Source: Sipunculus nudus (taxonomy: Eukaryota; Annelida; Sipuncula; Golfingiida; Sipunculidae). From it: a stretch of DNA of 64,000 bases. The translations under genes were made by a program, and so were the position numbers. Positions 36,319 through 50,110 of this stretch are shown here, one piece after another (positions within the stretch are counted from its first letter, which is position 1; each line of letters starts with the position of its first letter). The notes under the pieces were generated by a model. It saw only the letters and a list, made by a program, of their open reading frames with translations. It searched no databases and was not told the origin of the DNA. The DNA is taken from the NCBI GenBank assembly GCA_026874595.1, contig CM049320.1, forward strand, positions 11,929,964 through 11,993,963. Direction: 5' to 3'.

Positions 36319-39300
36319 CGCTAAATATTAGGAAATTTCATGTCATAAAATATTTCATGATATTGCATCTTAATAATTTGTTTGGAAAAATGAAAAGGGC
36401 CAAATTATTTTGACTGTTTCTGACAAAGGGAATGAGTGATAAGACTGAATTGAAGGTACAAGATGAACTTAACAATGACTTTGTGGTGAACAGGAAAGGC
36501 ACTAGTAAATAATATGAATACCAAAATTTCTTCAGTTGGTTATTTAGATGTGAATAATATCATATACATGTATTTTAAATACATAGGTTATGTTTCTGTT
36601 GTGAAAGATGCTGTAGTATAAGTGCACTAATTTACAACTGTTAGTTTCCATAAAATGAATGCTAAGTAACTGGTTTTAGTTTTTCTCCAAAATCATTCTC
36701 TTGAAAGCAAGTGCAGGAACCCAACTATATATCCAATTGGCCATTTTCACGTATCTATATAATTCAGGGTGAAAGTCGGCTCGCAAGATGAAAGCCCTTC
36801 TAACTTCACAACTTAGGTCAATTTTTGTATACACAATCAATGTTTGATGTATAAAAGATTTTGTATCTTATAGTTTTTACATTTCAAGTTTTACAGTTTC
36901 ACATCACTGACAATACCAGTCTCATCTGATTCTTCACTTTAATTCCTGCTCTACAGGGGTTTGTTTATTCTTGAGCTGCTTCTGTGTTGTGAGCAGCATA
37001 CAATGCAAGCAGCCAAAACTGGCGAAAGGATAATTTCTCTTCATATGCAAGGCACCTTGGCCAGTACCCATTCATTCTTGGGAAAAGGGGGCTATCTCTC
37101 GCCGTAAAGACCTTTGAGAATATGTTAAACAGGGTATACACCAATGATGCTCAAGTTTTGAGCCACTTATCCAAAAAATTTCTAAAGAAAACTTAACAAT
37201 TCAGCAGCTCTTTCAAGGAACTGGTCTACATAGTTTGATGAAGATGAGCAGAAAAAGACAGACTTCCAAAGCAACAACTTTGACAGGACACATATTTTGG
37301 CTGCTGGGATGTTTACATAAATGTTCATGTGGTTGCAAAAATCCACCTTGAAAGGAAGAGCTCAGATGGCAGCTCTCACAATGATGTATTATAATGAATG
37401 GAGTGGAGGTGTGTGGTATGGAGGATTAAAAAGTTCTAGCTTTTCTCTGCGACAGATTCACTGAGACATTTGTTATTAACCAGAACAAAGTATACTGTAG
37501 GTGAATAGGTGAATTACTGAGTAAAAAGAAGCACAACAATTAAAGTTTTCCTTTAGATATAACTGAGACAACATAATGAGTACAGTATCATCTTCTAACA
37601 ACTTAGAGAAAATATAAAACTGCACATCCATGCTGATAAACTGACGATGACTAGTGACTACGGGAGACTGATAAAATACAGTGATCAAAGGTAAGCCTAC
37701 CCTTTATTTTTTAGTTGCCCAGACTAAAAGAAAAGAAAAACAGCATATGAATAATGTATCAGTTTTTATCACCTACCTTGACAGACATGTAAATACGCTA
37801 CAGGTATCATGAACAGTATGTAGTAAATCTATGCACTAAGTAAACCAGCACTAAAGAGGACACTGTCATCCTCATCTGCTGCAACTATTGATATAAAAAT
37901 AATCCTGGAATATGCATCTTCCTATTAGCAAGGCAGATTATTAGCTCTGACAGATCTTGAACTAGCGGTCTGCTCTGCCAACTATTCTATGAATTATGAA
38001 CAAGCCCACATGTCATGATGTGGAAATCATAATGTCCTACAAAAATCCAACAGATTTTAAGTAGTGAGTACACAGTAGACAGTAGTTAAAACTTTTAACA
38101 TGCTGTATTAACAAGAACACATGCACTGGAAAAAGGAGTGTTTTATGAATGGTCAGATTCTCATTAAGATTTTGACAATGCAAACCATTTATCTTAAAAT
38201 AGTAACAGATTTTTCTTAAACATAAAGGAAGAGTAAGCAAGTCATCTGACTGCTCTGAAGGTCTTATTCATAACTTAAGAAATGGCTGGAGAGCAGCCTG
38301 GCAGAACATGGTCTCCCTGAGCATAGCTAAAAAAAGAGTCTTGCTTGCCTGAAGATGTGATAATGGATTTACCGTTATCAGTTATGATTTTCAAAATCAT
38401 GAACAAGGTACCACAGACTGAACATAAACTAGATATTGCCAAGAACTGATAATTATTCTCTACAGACTTTATTGCCAGTTAAATAAAACCCCTGTTGGAC
38501 TCCGGTACCACTTAATATATATTATACATCTTAATGCTTGCTCACTTGTCTGGATTTCTTTTGATATGCAATTATGATAAAAAGATATATAAATGACTGA
38601 TTACACATATAAAAGATGTCAGAAAACACTGCATACATTCTGCATTAGCTTATACACCTGGAAGTTAAAATTATGGTCAATATATATATATAACTTCACA
38701 ATAACCTGAGCTAAACAATAAAGTTTGTTAAATGGAGATATGAGGGAAAGAAGACTAACTACTGCCCAATGCTCAAAGACTAAATAACATAAAGGCTACT
38801 GGCAAGATGGGTGTAAAAATGCTAATTAATATCAATCGTGCTAACTTAATTATCTGCAAAATCAATAAAGAACTAAATTTGCTAAACACGCAACTGTCAT
38901 AATGTGAAGAAGATTCATAAAATTACATCATACTTGAAAATATAAAGACGTAAGTTCTATAAAAAAGGTGAAACATTCAGCACACCTGCCCTCGTTGCTT
39001 GGTAACAGACACATACCCATAATATCCTCACAACAACACTGGCAGGAGTCCAGTCTGATAACGTTCATAAAACAGGTAGTGGCACTCAAAAAACAAATAA
39101 TACAAACCATACTGCACCATGAGTACTCATAAAAGCAGCCGTCAGTCATTATGCTTGGTCATAACAACCAATAAAAGACCATAAACATGCTTCAAACATT
39201 AAAACACACACACGCACATTTGAACACTTTAATCATAATATCTGTAGTTGTTTAATCTTGATCATCATTCCTTAGGCTTAACACAGTGTTTCTTGATCTT

Positions 39301-40985
39301 TTTTGGTAATAGATGGTTGGTAAAATATCCCCCAGGCTTAACAATTACCAATTATAAAATACTTCCATTAATACATGTATTTCGGAATAATCATTATTAT
39401 TGCTGGATATGTGATCAAAGTCAAGCCTTATGAATATGCTTGACTTTTTAATGTTCTCTTTACATTAGACTTTTTATATTACACAGGACAGCTCTTTCAT
39501 AAAAACCTTTATGATTTAATTTGTCACAGAAATGCTATGTAAATATATACCCAGTGTTTAGCAAGAAGAGTTCTAACATCAAAATCCTACGTGAATATAA
39601 CTCAAAATTTCCATCTCTCAAACCTTTTAAATGGTTAGTGCAAAGCAAACATGGATGGAATACCTATATTGGCACTTGTACTAAATAAAGACAAATTTTC
39701 ATACTTTTTCCAAAAATATGAAAAATTTTTGTTATCAAGTTTATTAATGAGAGCACAAAAGCAGAACAAGAAAAGGTTGCGTTTCTTCACCATCCTTCAC
39801 CCATTTAGAATACAGATAGTTTTATAAAGCATCGTCCCTGTGCCCAATAACCCCCACCACCAATCCTTCTGTCACCAGGTTTTATAATGAAAAGTTTGAA
39901 TTTACTGCAAAGACTCTGTTAACAAAACATCTTCACACCCGGAAGGTAAGACCATTAACCATTTTAACCAAATAATTGCTACATAATATTCCTTCAAAAT
40001 TTCTCTTCCCTGTAATAAACAGCTACATTTGGTATAAAGGTATCTGCATCATTTAAATGGAATGAGCCACTCATAATAGTTGGATAGATGATGCTGTATG
40101 TTATCCAATATTCAATTACTAATTAATATATTGCAATTAAATCATATTAATCAGAAACATAGAAACTCTAGTATTTATGTAAATCCCCAACCTATGGAAA
40201 AGCAGTCTTTATTAAATAGGCTTTTGACAGGCATATATAGTAGAATACAATGGAACATTCAGATCAGAAGTATCTTCTGAGGACATCCCTAAATTAACAG
40301 CACAGGCCAATTTCACCTTTACACTCCATGGCTCATTCTAATTTCTTGGTATGATTTTTTAAATTTTTGATACACAGTTAAAAATTAAAATTCGACGCTG
40401 GTGAGATGGCTTAATATTGGACTAAGTGGTCTAATATGATACAACTGAATGCTGTGTGCAAGAGTAAAACATGTTTATTATTATTTTTAGTATATTGGTC
40501 AGACCAAACTTTTAAAAAGAAACATTTAAATAAGGCTGAGCATGTGATACTCCGGTTCAAATTGTTAGCATTGAGATTTCAATTCCATTTTTAAATATAC
40601 CTAAAATAATATAAAATGTAATTACTTAAACACCTTAGACAAAACAGTGTCATTTTTCTTTCAGTTAATGAAGCATACTTATTTTGTACACAATGCCCTT
40701 GTACAATACCGCTAAAATTCAATGGTCATCATGAGAAAATTGACTTTAATTGTATTCATTCATGCTGTTAACCTCAGGGGAGATTCATATGTTTGACCAA
40801 AATATCAAAAGTTTCTGTCAAAACCAATATAATCTGTTGTCGTCTAAAATGTTATTGGTTCCATTGTATTCTAAAATGACTGTCAATCTTGAATTACATT
40901 CTGTCTGAATCACAGACAGATCTAACTTGTGCAGAGCAAAGCAAAGAAACATAAAACAAAGGAGAAAATAAAACGTAACCACAAC
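36319..40985. other. no exon located; probable synaptobrevin 3' region
   Basis: The final C-terminal exon and 3' UTR of the minus-strand synaptobrevin gene should lie here or further left, but no acceptor with a convincing short coding tail was identified. A slightly more complex stretch at 36960-37330 has no recognised likeness. Otherwise AT-rich and featureless. Confidence 0.4.
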
Positions 40986-40991
40986 ACTTAC

Positions 40992-41043
40992 CAACAATGA
41001 TAATTATAATGATAAGAATAATGACTATCAAAATGATCCACAT
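40992..41043 (-). CDS. synaptobrevin alternative TM exon b
   Basis: 52 nt between acceptor GCATTTCAG and donor GTAAGTGTTG, phase 0 to phase 1. It reads [17 protein letters not shown] plus G. It is the distal of two interchangeable TM exons. Confidence 0.88.
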
Positions 41044-44000
41044 CTGAAATGCACAGAAAACAAATATTCATGCACATCAATATGCAAATGAAAATGCATC
41101 AGACAAATAACTACCCACAATGCAGTTTGTTTCAGTCATGTGACCATGCCTGACTGCCATATTTAGATGGGAACCAGACACAGTCACAAACAGTAGAACA
41201 CACAGGTACAACTCCATGATATGAAGGTTAATGCTTACAAAACCCAAGAAATAACAAATTCATCATATGACATAGTACCAAACATATAAAAAGGAAATAA
41301 AATTCAACCTGAACTAATTCTGATTTTCACTGATTCACATATCTCCCGAAAAGAAAATTCTGTTTTTTATTCATTTTAATTAATACATTATTTTAAACTT
41401 TTTTTGGAAGGGGGGGTTGTTCTGTTTGTGTGCTACTATTTACATGCTTGAGGAAGGGCAGACCTTAGCAGCTTTACACCAGTAATCAGTAAATAGTTCC
41501 AGTTTATCTCTAAAATCCATGTTAGGTCATGGATAGTGTTGAAATTCAAAATGGCATTTTTATAGAATATATAGAGTAAAACTTTCTCTAGAATATTTTT
41601 CTGGCCTCTCATGAACAGGTCAATAATTTCTTTCACAAAGAGTAAATTTTTCAAGAATGAATATAAATTGCACATTTCATTGGTAGCCAGTGACTGACAA
41701 ACCAAGGTCTGCAGGTCTTACCCAAGTCAACAACACATAGTGAACAGAAATACTACAACAGCTATTCAGGCTACACATTTATAACAGTCAGTCAAAGGGC
41801 AAGCGACAATTACCGCACTTACCAACAATTATTATTATGATGACAAGTATAATTCCTCCCAGAATTAACATCATCTGCAAAGTCATACATGGCATTATTA
41901 TCTCTCTTTAGCATTACTGTGCTATTATCACCATTGCAAGCTATAATTGGTACCTATATACTTGACATACTTTCATGTTATTCCCCTAAAATACTCATAG
42001 CTGGGACTGTTATTGTATTCACATTCACTGCCCAAGCATTAACATCTAGTTCTTCCTTATTTGAGTGTATGTGTGCAATATGACAAGGGGGACAATATAT
42101 GTAAGATCATTGTACACTAGAATGTGTCACATTTTCATAATGACTGACAGAGTATCTGGAATTCAGCTTGAGGACAACTTTGAAGTAATGAAGTTTGAAC
42201 ATGGACAGGTTTATATTTATACAAGGGGATGCATCATCTTACTTTCTCCAAAGCTAATCATTTGAATATGACTCAATGGTACCTTAATTTTTATGAATCA
42301 ACACATACCTTTAAAAATAAACAGGGATACATTTGAATATTTCATAGAATAGAGGAAAAGTTTGGCACAGAAAATGAAACATTTTTTTTCAAAGCTTCCT
42401 TTAATATAAGGGGGACATTATTTTTTTCAACTCTTCTGATAATGGCCTGTGAGGTATATACAGTGAACCATATAATGATGTTTCTAACTAAATGTCACTA
42501 TATTCCTTTTTTTGAATGGAGGATTTTATATGAAGTATATAAGGGTCTAGGAAAGTTGCACTGCCATTAAAACAGTCATACTGAGCAAAATAAATATTAA
42601 CTGTGGATCCTGATTACTTCATGATGTGCAATAACTGATTTTGCCAAATATAATCTGTACTGATATTTAAGGATCGTTGAGTCTGATTTAATAATTGTAT
42701 AATCATTACAGATCTTAACTGTATACAATTTTCAATTTATAGGACCTGAAGGGTAAATTATTTTTTTTTATTTTCATCCAGTCTTATATGGAGTTCCCTG
42801 TTCAAACCTTAGGACAAATTTAAGGAATGTTAAGGACCATAAGCATCAGATTTCATCGACCAATCTCCATATTAGTCATACAGTTTCTGAAGAATGGCTA
42901 AAATAGCGGTTTAATTTGTTCATCCAAACAACTGATGCTCCATCCTTTGCTGGTGAATTCACAAATTTAACCATGATCACTGGAGACTTCCGGGACTGGG
43001 AGAGGACATTATTTCGAGAGATCATATAGAGATTGAGACCACACTGCACAGAGGTACAATCAGACCTTTCACAGCTAAAATAACTTTTTTTAGCATTCAA
43101 CAATGATAATAGTGAAAGAGAGAACACAAATGCAAAATTTACGGACTTTCATGGACTTCTGGTTATTCTTATGCAAGTTTAACAATATTTATATATTTCA
43201 AATCTATAGTTTTGAAGTCTAGGACTTTCCTGGTTTTAAGGGGCCCATATAAACCCTGTTATAGTTCTACTAGACTGGATGGTTTACAGCTCTCACCTTT
43301 AGGTTCTTCCACCAGTATTTTCTCTTCAGCTTGCCTGCACTGGCCTCAAACTGGGATGCTCCTGCTTGCAATGCATCTGTGATGGACAAGCAGACAATGT
43401 TCATTCAACTGAGGAAGGGATGATATCAGTTCTTTATACAATAATAAAAAAAATTTCTTGCGCTATATCATGATATCTTTATATGAGTATCTGGAGCAGG
43501 AACTCCAGCACTTGCCTTCATATCTGTTCAAGGAATACTTATTAACCAGCAGATCCCTAGAGTTTTGAAGAAAGGGATTCTTTAAGTTTGTCTAACACTG
43601 TGATTTCTAACATACCAATACCCATATAATTTTTATTATAATAATTAATTCTATATAGAATTTCATATGATCCATTAAAATAAATGTCATCCCTGAAAAT
43701 AAATGATTCTCTTAACACAGAGAGACCCTTGTGATGCCAGTTATGCGATTATCTTAAGGTAATAATCCTAAAAAGGCTTATTATGGACAATATCTTTGGA
43801 CAAAAACACATATCACAATGATAAGGAAGTTAGCAGTACAATTATCAATGCTGTCACATATAAAAGCTTGAAAGACAGGTGTTCATTCAAACTGTGACCA
43901 TTCATGTAGATTTCACAGGGTAATTGCCCACTGATGTTTCTTACCTGCCCTGTCATCAAGTTCTGAAAGTTTTTGATCTCTCTCCAATACCTTGTCAACG

Positions 44001-47000
44001 TTCACTCTCATAATATCAACCACCTACAAATACATCAACAGCTAGGGTTATATTTACAATTATCATCAAGGCAGGAAATGTTTATGTGAGGATTCTGGTT
44101 CAAATCAACAAAGATTGCGCAAGTATATGATGTCAAAAGTGATACAAGTACTGGTATCCAATTTGCATCTATGCAATGTACAACCACAACTTATTCGCTA
44201 AAATATTAAGTAGCGATTAACTATAGTATATCTTCAGCAAGCTTGCTACCCAAAGAATACTCCTCCCCTGATATTTATCTTGGTCTTACTTCAAGTACAA
44301 ACAAAGAGTAAACCAGGTTTGTTATCTGTTTAATATTTAAGATCTTTCTGCCATGACCTCTCAAACAAAGAATGACAACTATATGAGCAAACCCCAAGAG
44401 TCTTTACAGTAAGTTACACAAAGTCTTGAAAACAGAGCAACCTGAACACAATAGTTTCATTTAAATTTTTCAACTTTAAATTAACTTATGTTTTGGCAGT
44501 TAATATTATTTCCTCAATATCATACAAGCTGCCAACAAGCAACCCTGACAGTACATTCCAACTTTTTTTTGTTAACTAGTGATTTGTAAGAACCTGACAG
44601 GTTCTCCTCCAGCAGTCTGTGCTGTCAGGTAACTAACCTCATCAACTTGGGCCTGTGTCTGCTGCAGTCTTTTGCTCTCCATCTGTCCACGAGGTGGTCC
44701 TCCTGGGCCCCCAGACCTGCCAATCAAAAAAAGACATTAAATAGTGACCCATTTTTAAGATACAGCCCATGTAAATGGTCATACAACTCATACAGGAAAC
44801 ACAAGCTGAAATCAAGATACATTATTACTACTCTAGCTACCATCAATTTACATCTATTTGCCATTTATTCATAAACCTAATAAACAAGGGAGGTTTTTAT
44901 TGGTGAGTGCATAAATGTAACCCAGTGTCATGTTTCTTTAATAACAGGTTTACTAGGTAGTTTAATAATATTAGCATAGTTCAAAAGATTATATAAAACT
45001 ATATATATATTCATGAATAAATGGTATGATCTACCTGGCTACAAACATTTCAAAAATTCATCTGATCTTACTATTTATCAATGACAAACTTCTTATCATA
45101 AGAACTTTATGGGTAATGAGGAGCCTGTGAAATGATATTTAACAGAATATGACAGATTTATAGAAACAATTTGTTAACCAGTTTAGATCCAATTAGGAAC
45201 TGAAACACTAACATCCTTTATTCCAAATGCTTTATAAATGTAGGTGAGTTAACTCTATACTCATGAGCAGTACTAAGTCAACCACTCAAAGGTGACCAGC
45301 TTATGTCATAAACAGCAATACAAACGTGATTCACTACATAAACAATACATATATAAGCTCCATATAATATAAAGCATCTCTAGCCAAGTTTAAAACCAAA
45401 ATAAAGTGGCGATATCATACCATGCTTACCATAAACATGCAGTCCCAGTGTCATACACTGTTGACATGTATACTCTGAATCACCTACGTTAGTCAATAGA
45501 TCAGCTCCTGGTCACATGACTAAACAGATAGATCACATGACATTGGATTATTGTGTACTTAATTATGACCTGCAGTGAGTCATTTTTTTACCCTTAGGGT
45601 AAGTTAGTAGATCATATGCATGTGCACTGATATGAACTTAAAAAATAAAATTTATACATATCCATTCAGAAGTGTTTCTCACTGTATAACCACTGGTAAA
45701 ATTTACATCCTGTTCTTTGTAAATCGTATCTTATAAATAATCAATACATGTGAACCAGAAAATCCTTCCCCTGTGTATATATAAAGGCTGTTTTGATGTA
45801 AACAAAACTCAATCTGATTATCATGTCATTCTTGGCAAAATAAAAATCCAAAGTACATTTCCATGCTTGAACCCAAGTAATATAGGAAAACAGTATTCAG
45901 AAAGCAGTGCTCATTGATCGTTTTAATGAGAATTTCTATGTTTCTAAATTTTTTCTTGTGTTAGGATTTCAAAACAAGCATACAAAGAGTTCAGAACAGG
46001 TAATCCTTTCATGTTTCGTAATCCAGAGTAATTTTTTTCTATTGAAGGAAATTCCCCAGTGATAAACTGAAGTACACATTATTATATGAATATCGTAAAA
46101 AGGACATACTCTCTTGATTTAGGGTTTAAATTTCACAAAACTTTTGCTTGCCTGTGCATGTTTCAAGAAACTCACCTATTATTATAATGTTACAAGCAAG
46201 AGAATGGCACCTAGTGATATTAATCATTTTTTGACTTTTCCAATGGAAAACAACCCAGGAGGTTTGTTAGTACCAATACCTATTATATTTTCCAGTTTAT
46301 TCAATGAATTTCTAGAAACTTGCATTTGGCACTAACTTGTCTCAACTGAAATCAAATGGTTAAGAGTATGCAACATCTGGGGCCCTGGAAACTGCAGAAA
46401 ATTGATGTGGTTGATGTCATAAAATGATAAATTAATCTAAAGAAAAATGACACCCATATCACTGACACTGTAATAGAATACTGCAACAGAATATTTAAAT
46501 CAGGATGTGGCATAGTCCCTGATTAACGAATGATTCATTAAAAACTAATGTTAATACTGTATACTAGTATAATGAATATCTGAACAATACCAACAGTTGC
46601 AGTATGAAACAACAGAAACAGTGTTTTGTCTGATACGACAATGCTTATTTGTGAGCAGACTCATATCTTATATACCACAAACCTCAATAAATGTATAATT
46701 TTAGCATTACATGAATAAAATCTCACATGAGGAACCACTAATTATTTCATGTTACATTGTTAGCCTTAGAGGAAAGTCAATATTATTCTTACCATATTTT
46801 CAATAAATTTAATAAAACATGATCTTATCATTTATGAATCTTGGAATGATTGGACCAATTCCTCTAAATTTATAAAGTAAAGATATTCTTGTCTCATACA
46901 TCTATTTTGCTAAAACCATAAGAGCACTGGCTTACAGAATGAATCTGAACTTTACTCCTTAAAGTTTTAATTTTTTCAGTTTCAGCAACTGTGTTAACAA

Positions 47001-48923
47001 GCATACACACAAAGAAATAAATATGACACAATTGCCATACAGCAGAAAACTACTGGCAAGCACATAAGAAGAATTTATTTAAAAGAAACAATCGTAAATC
47101 ACAAGATTTATATCAAATTTAATCATCAGCTTCGATACCTAATAGCTATAGATGTCTGATGGAATGTGTGCACAAAATGTACCTGAACAAAATGACATAA
47201 AGCAAAACATAGCTACACAAAATGGTACATAGGGAAAATTGGACACAAGTCATTAAAACCAAAACAATGGATAACATCATTTTAGCATTGATGATTCTAA
47301 AACAAAATTAAATATAAAGTAACATTTAAATCCTTCAAAAATGTAAAGTGTACAGATTGTGGCATTTTGTGGTACATAATTTGTTTCATTTTTGTTCAAA
47401 GAAAAGTAAATAATAGCTCACAAACAGCAAAATGGTATTAAATGTTATAATCCCGTTTAATATTTTTGAAGTAAATCATATTTAATGCTGTTTGATGAGA
47501 ACATTATGATCAGGAACTACATGCACAATTCATCAGTTCCTTCACCTTCTTGAAATATCAACTGATAAAATTTGGTTTTAATTATGTATTGCTTTCACAT
47601 TTGACAAAGGAATTCTGAAGATCAGTGAAGTATTTCTACACGAAAGTATAAATATAGCCAATAAAATCACCTTGACGGGGTTTGAAGTTCATATGAAAAT
47701 AACTAAATTTTTATGAAGCAATTTAATTTAACTTGGTTATGGATTCATGATCATTTATGCATTCAATCAAGCCTTAAAGAAAAACAACAGAGCATGATAT
47801 CATATCATGTTAATATCTGTATGCCATTTTGTTCAGTTAAGTTATGCCCATGGGAACTTTGTTCTGTGATGTTTATTTCTCAGACCTGTCCAACAGGAAG
47901 CGACAAAGATAGACAGTAGAACCACAGTGACATCCAGTTGAACACTACTGCAGTACCTGCATTAGCCCAAACTGTGAAGCGGATCTATTTTTAAGCTGCC
48001 CCCTGTAAGTGCTGTCACCATTAGTGTCAGATCATTGTGTTTGAATCACTTCATATTGATGATAATCCAGAAATAATCAATATTAGCAGCATCTGGCTTA
48101 GTAGCAGAAACTCAAATAGATTTATATGTATACAAACATCAGCTCAATGAACATTTATATTAACACAAACGGGATAAACAAAAATTATCATGGATAAGAC
48201 ATTCAGTGTCCATGCATACAATATCAAGTTACATGCTTAATGTCTGCTTACTGATAACTGTTATTTCAAAAGCATTAAGTTCAATTTTACTTCCTTAATT
48301 CTATTTTATATGCTTCTCTTAAACCAATTAAACAGTGATTTTAAAATCCCACCCCATCCCACGTGTCATTTAAATCTCTTCAGAAAATTTTGACCAGCTT
48401 GGGAAAATATAACGCTGGCAATGATAGTGTAAGACTTATCATATTAAAAACTTCATTTCAGTAAAACAAGTATGGAGACTTGTTCTTTAGTTTCTTTCTC
48501 CCTTTCTGTTACATTCATGCCATTTTAAAACAACTAGATCTTGTCTAATTCAGATTATATATCAGTCAAGTCTTCCACAGCAGCTGTAATTTTGCTTCAT
48601 TCTTATAATGAAAGACATCAAACTTTAAACAACTTGAAAATAATAATTATTAATTTTCATAACAGTGAATGCTATAAAAGGCTACCATTTTTTTTTAAAT
48701 TTTCATGTATTAGGATAACCTCAAATTAGGACCATACGAAACTGGTTATTTATCAAATAAATTCTTAATGTAACTTTTTTTAAATAGGGATGATCAGAGC
48801 TGCTGATGTATACACATATCACATGACACAACACCAATCACATGACAACAGTGAGATCATGTGACTACTTACGGAGGCCCACCAGGGCCTGCTTGTGGGT
48901 TGGCCTGGGGTGGTGGAGCAGAC
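40992..48923 (-). CDS. synaptobrevin / VAMP, partial (v-SNARE)
   Basis: Minus-strand exons 48873-48923, 44638-44716, 43945-44023, 43297-43376 and a choice of 41823-41874 or 40992-41043 join in phase. The protein reads a proline/glycine-rich head ([33 protein letters not shown]), the SNARE motif ([60 protein letters not shown]) and the membrane anchor. The arginine of LERDQ is the zero-layer residue of R-SNAREs, and KRKYWWKN is the juxtamembrane signature. Synaptobrevin sits on synaptic and secretory vesicles and pairs with syntaxin and SNAP-25 for fusion. Sequence is closest to neuronal VAMP1/2-type proteins. The initiator exon (expected to end ATG plus two bases) and the last exon after the TM were not found. 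Confidence 0.95.
41823..41874 (-). CDS. synaptobrevin alternative TM exon a
   Basis: 52 nt between acceptor ACTTTGCAG and donor GTAAGTGCGG, phase 0 to phase 1. It reads [17 protein letters not shown] plus G. Same length, phases and 3' end as exon b. Splicing both together would add one extra base after the first (52 mod 3 = 1) and break the frame, so they should be mutually exclusive. Confidence 0.88.
43297..43376 (-). CDS. synaptobrevin exon: SNARE C-half and juxtamembrane
   Basis: 80 nt between acceptor CCATCACAG and donor GTGAGAGC, phase 1 to phase 0. It reads [20 protein letters not shown] then YWWKNLK. This is the C-terminal half of the SNARE helix plus the WW membrane-proximal motif. 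Confidence 0.95.
43945..44023 (-). CDS. synaptobrevin exon: SNARE N-half with zero-layer Arg
   Basis: 79 nt between acceptor TTTGTAG and donor GTAAGAAAC, phase 0 to phase 1. It reads [20 protein letters not shown] then ELDDRA. The R in LERDQ is the ionic-layer arginine. Confidence 0.95.
44638..44716 (-). CDS. synaptobrevin exon: Gly/Pro head and SNARE start
   Basis: 79 nt between acceptor GATTGGCAG and donor GTTAGTTAC, phase 2 to phase 0. It reads [20 protein letters not shown] then QAQVDE. Gly/Pro-rich linker followed by the first SNARE heptads. Confidence 0.93.
45000..48860. other. synaptobrevin intron, no other feature seen
   Basis: The long intron between the exon at 48873 and the exon at 44716. 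AT-rich; no repeats or exons recognised. Confidence 0.55.
48873..48923 (-). CDS. synaptobrevin exon: Pro-rich N-terminus
   Basis: 51 nt between acceptor ACATATGTAG and donor GTAAGTAGTC, phase 2 to phase 2. It reads [16 protein letters not shown] plus a split P codon. As in vertebrate VAMP genes, the start codon would be in a tiny upstream coding exon, which was not found. A minisatellite begins about 20 bp upstream of its acceptor. Confidence 0.85.
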
Positions 48924-48939
48924 CTACATATGTACAAAA

Positions 48940-49503
48940 AATGCAACTGTCAATCATGTCTTAACATCATGTAACTGTCAATCATGTCTTAACATCATGT
49001 AACTGTAAATAATGTCTAAACATCATGTAACTGTCAATCATGTCTAAACATCATGTAACTGTCAATCATGTCTAAACATCATGTATCTGCCAATCATGTC
49101 TTAACATCATATATCTGTCAACCATGTCTTAATATCATGTAACTGTCAATCATGTCTTAACATCATGCACCTGTCAATCATGTCTTAACATCCTGTAACT
49201 GTCAATCATGTCTTAACATCATGTAACTGTCAATCATGTCTTAACATCATGTAACTGTCAATCATGTCTTAACCCCATGTAACTGTCAATCATGTCTAAA
49301 CATCATGTAACTGTCAATCATGTCTTAACATGATGTAACTGTCAATCATGTCTTAACATCATGCATCTGTCAATCATGTCTTAACATCATGCATCTGTCA
49401 ATCATGTCTTAACATCATGCAACTGGCAATCATGTCTTTACATTATGTAACTGTCAATCATGTCTTAACATTATGTAACCATCAATCATGTCTTAACATC
49501 AGG
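48940..49503 (+). repeat. 28-bp minisatellite, about 20 copies
   Basis: Near-perfect tandem copies of ATGTAACTGTCAATCATG then TCTTAACATC (28 bp). Variants include TCTAAACATC, ATGCATCTG and ATGTATCTG. The array sits in the intron directly upstream (minus sense) of the synaptobrevin Pro-rich exon, close enough to overlap its branch-point zone. Confidence 0.97.
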
Positions 49504-50110
49504 TGAAACCACTGTTCCTTAGAACGCAAACCTTTGGTTAACCGCAGATATGAACTAGCTTTTTTTGCGCCAATACACCAAAGGTCAAATTACCGTCTAT
49601 TGGCTAACATAATAAGCTGAAGACTGTCAGTACTCCTACATCATAGTAAATGTAAGGGTTCACAAAATAGAATAGAATAAATTTATTCAGATAAGACCTC
49701 AGGCTCAAAGTGCAAAAAAAAAACCTCAACATAGTATTTCAATATAAATATCACATTGTCATTATGACAATTTTGATATTTATATTGCATAACTATGTTG
49801 ATGTTTCTTTTTTGAAATTTTAGGCCTAAGGCCTTAACCTGAATAAACTAATTTTCCTCTATTCAGGGTGCGCAAGTTTTACCAAACACCTGGATTTTTC
49901 CTTTGGTTTAACTCAGGCAGAGGAAAACAACCCAGGCTGGGTAAAATAGGTTTAACCCAATTTAAATGTAAACCCTGGTACCAACTGTTCATTATAATAC
50001 ACACCTATGGCTAACCTCAGATAACATGCAACCAGCTTTTTTGTGCCAATGGTACAGTTACTGCAAAGTGGTAAACAAATCAAGCTGAAGACTTGTAGTT
50101 TATCTGTCCA
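49504..50110. repeat. foldback repeat with flanking direct repeat
   Basis: A near-palindrome of about 190 bp spans 49668-49855. Its left arm reads TTTATTCAGATAAGACCTCA... CCTCAACATAGTATTTCAAT, and the right arm is the inverse ending AACCTGAATAAACT. Its centre is ATTGTCATTATGACAAT. Outside it, GG(T/C)TAACC(G/T)CAGATA then AGCTTTTTTG(C/T)GCCAAT occurs at about 49535 and again at about 50010 as a direct repeat. Confidence 0.65.

Noticed and set aside
38928-39149. Cys-rich 73-codon minus-strand frame
   Set aside because: No splice context, no family likeness and AT-rich codons; probably chance.
48940-49503. Regular 28-bp repeats considered as a CRISPR array
   Set aside because: Repeats are contiguous without spacers and the DNA is eukaryotic; it is a minisatellite.
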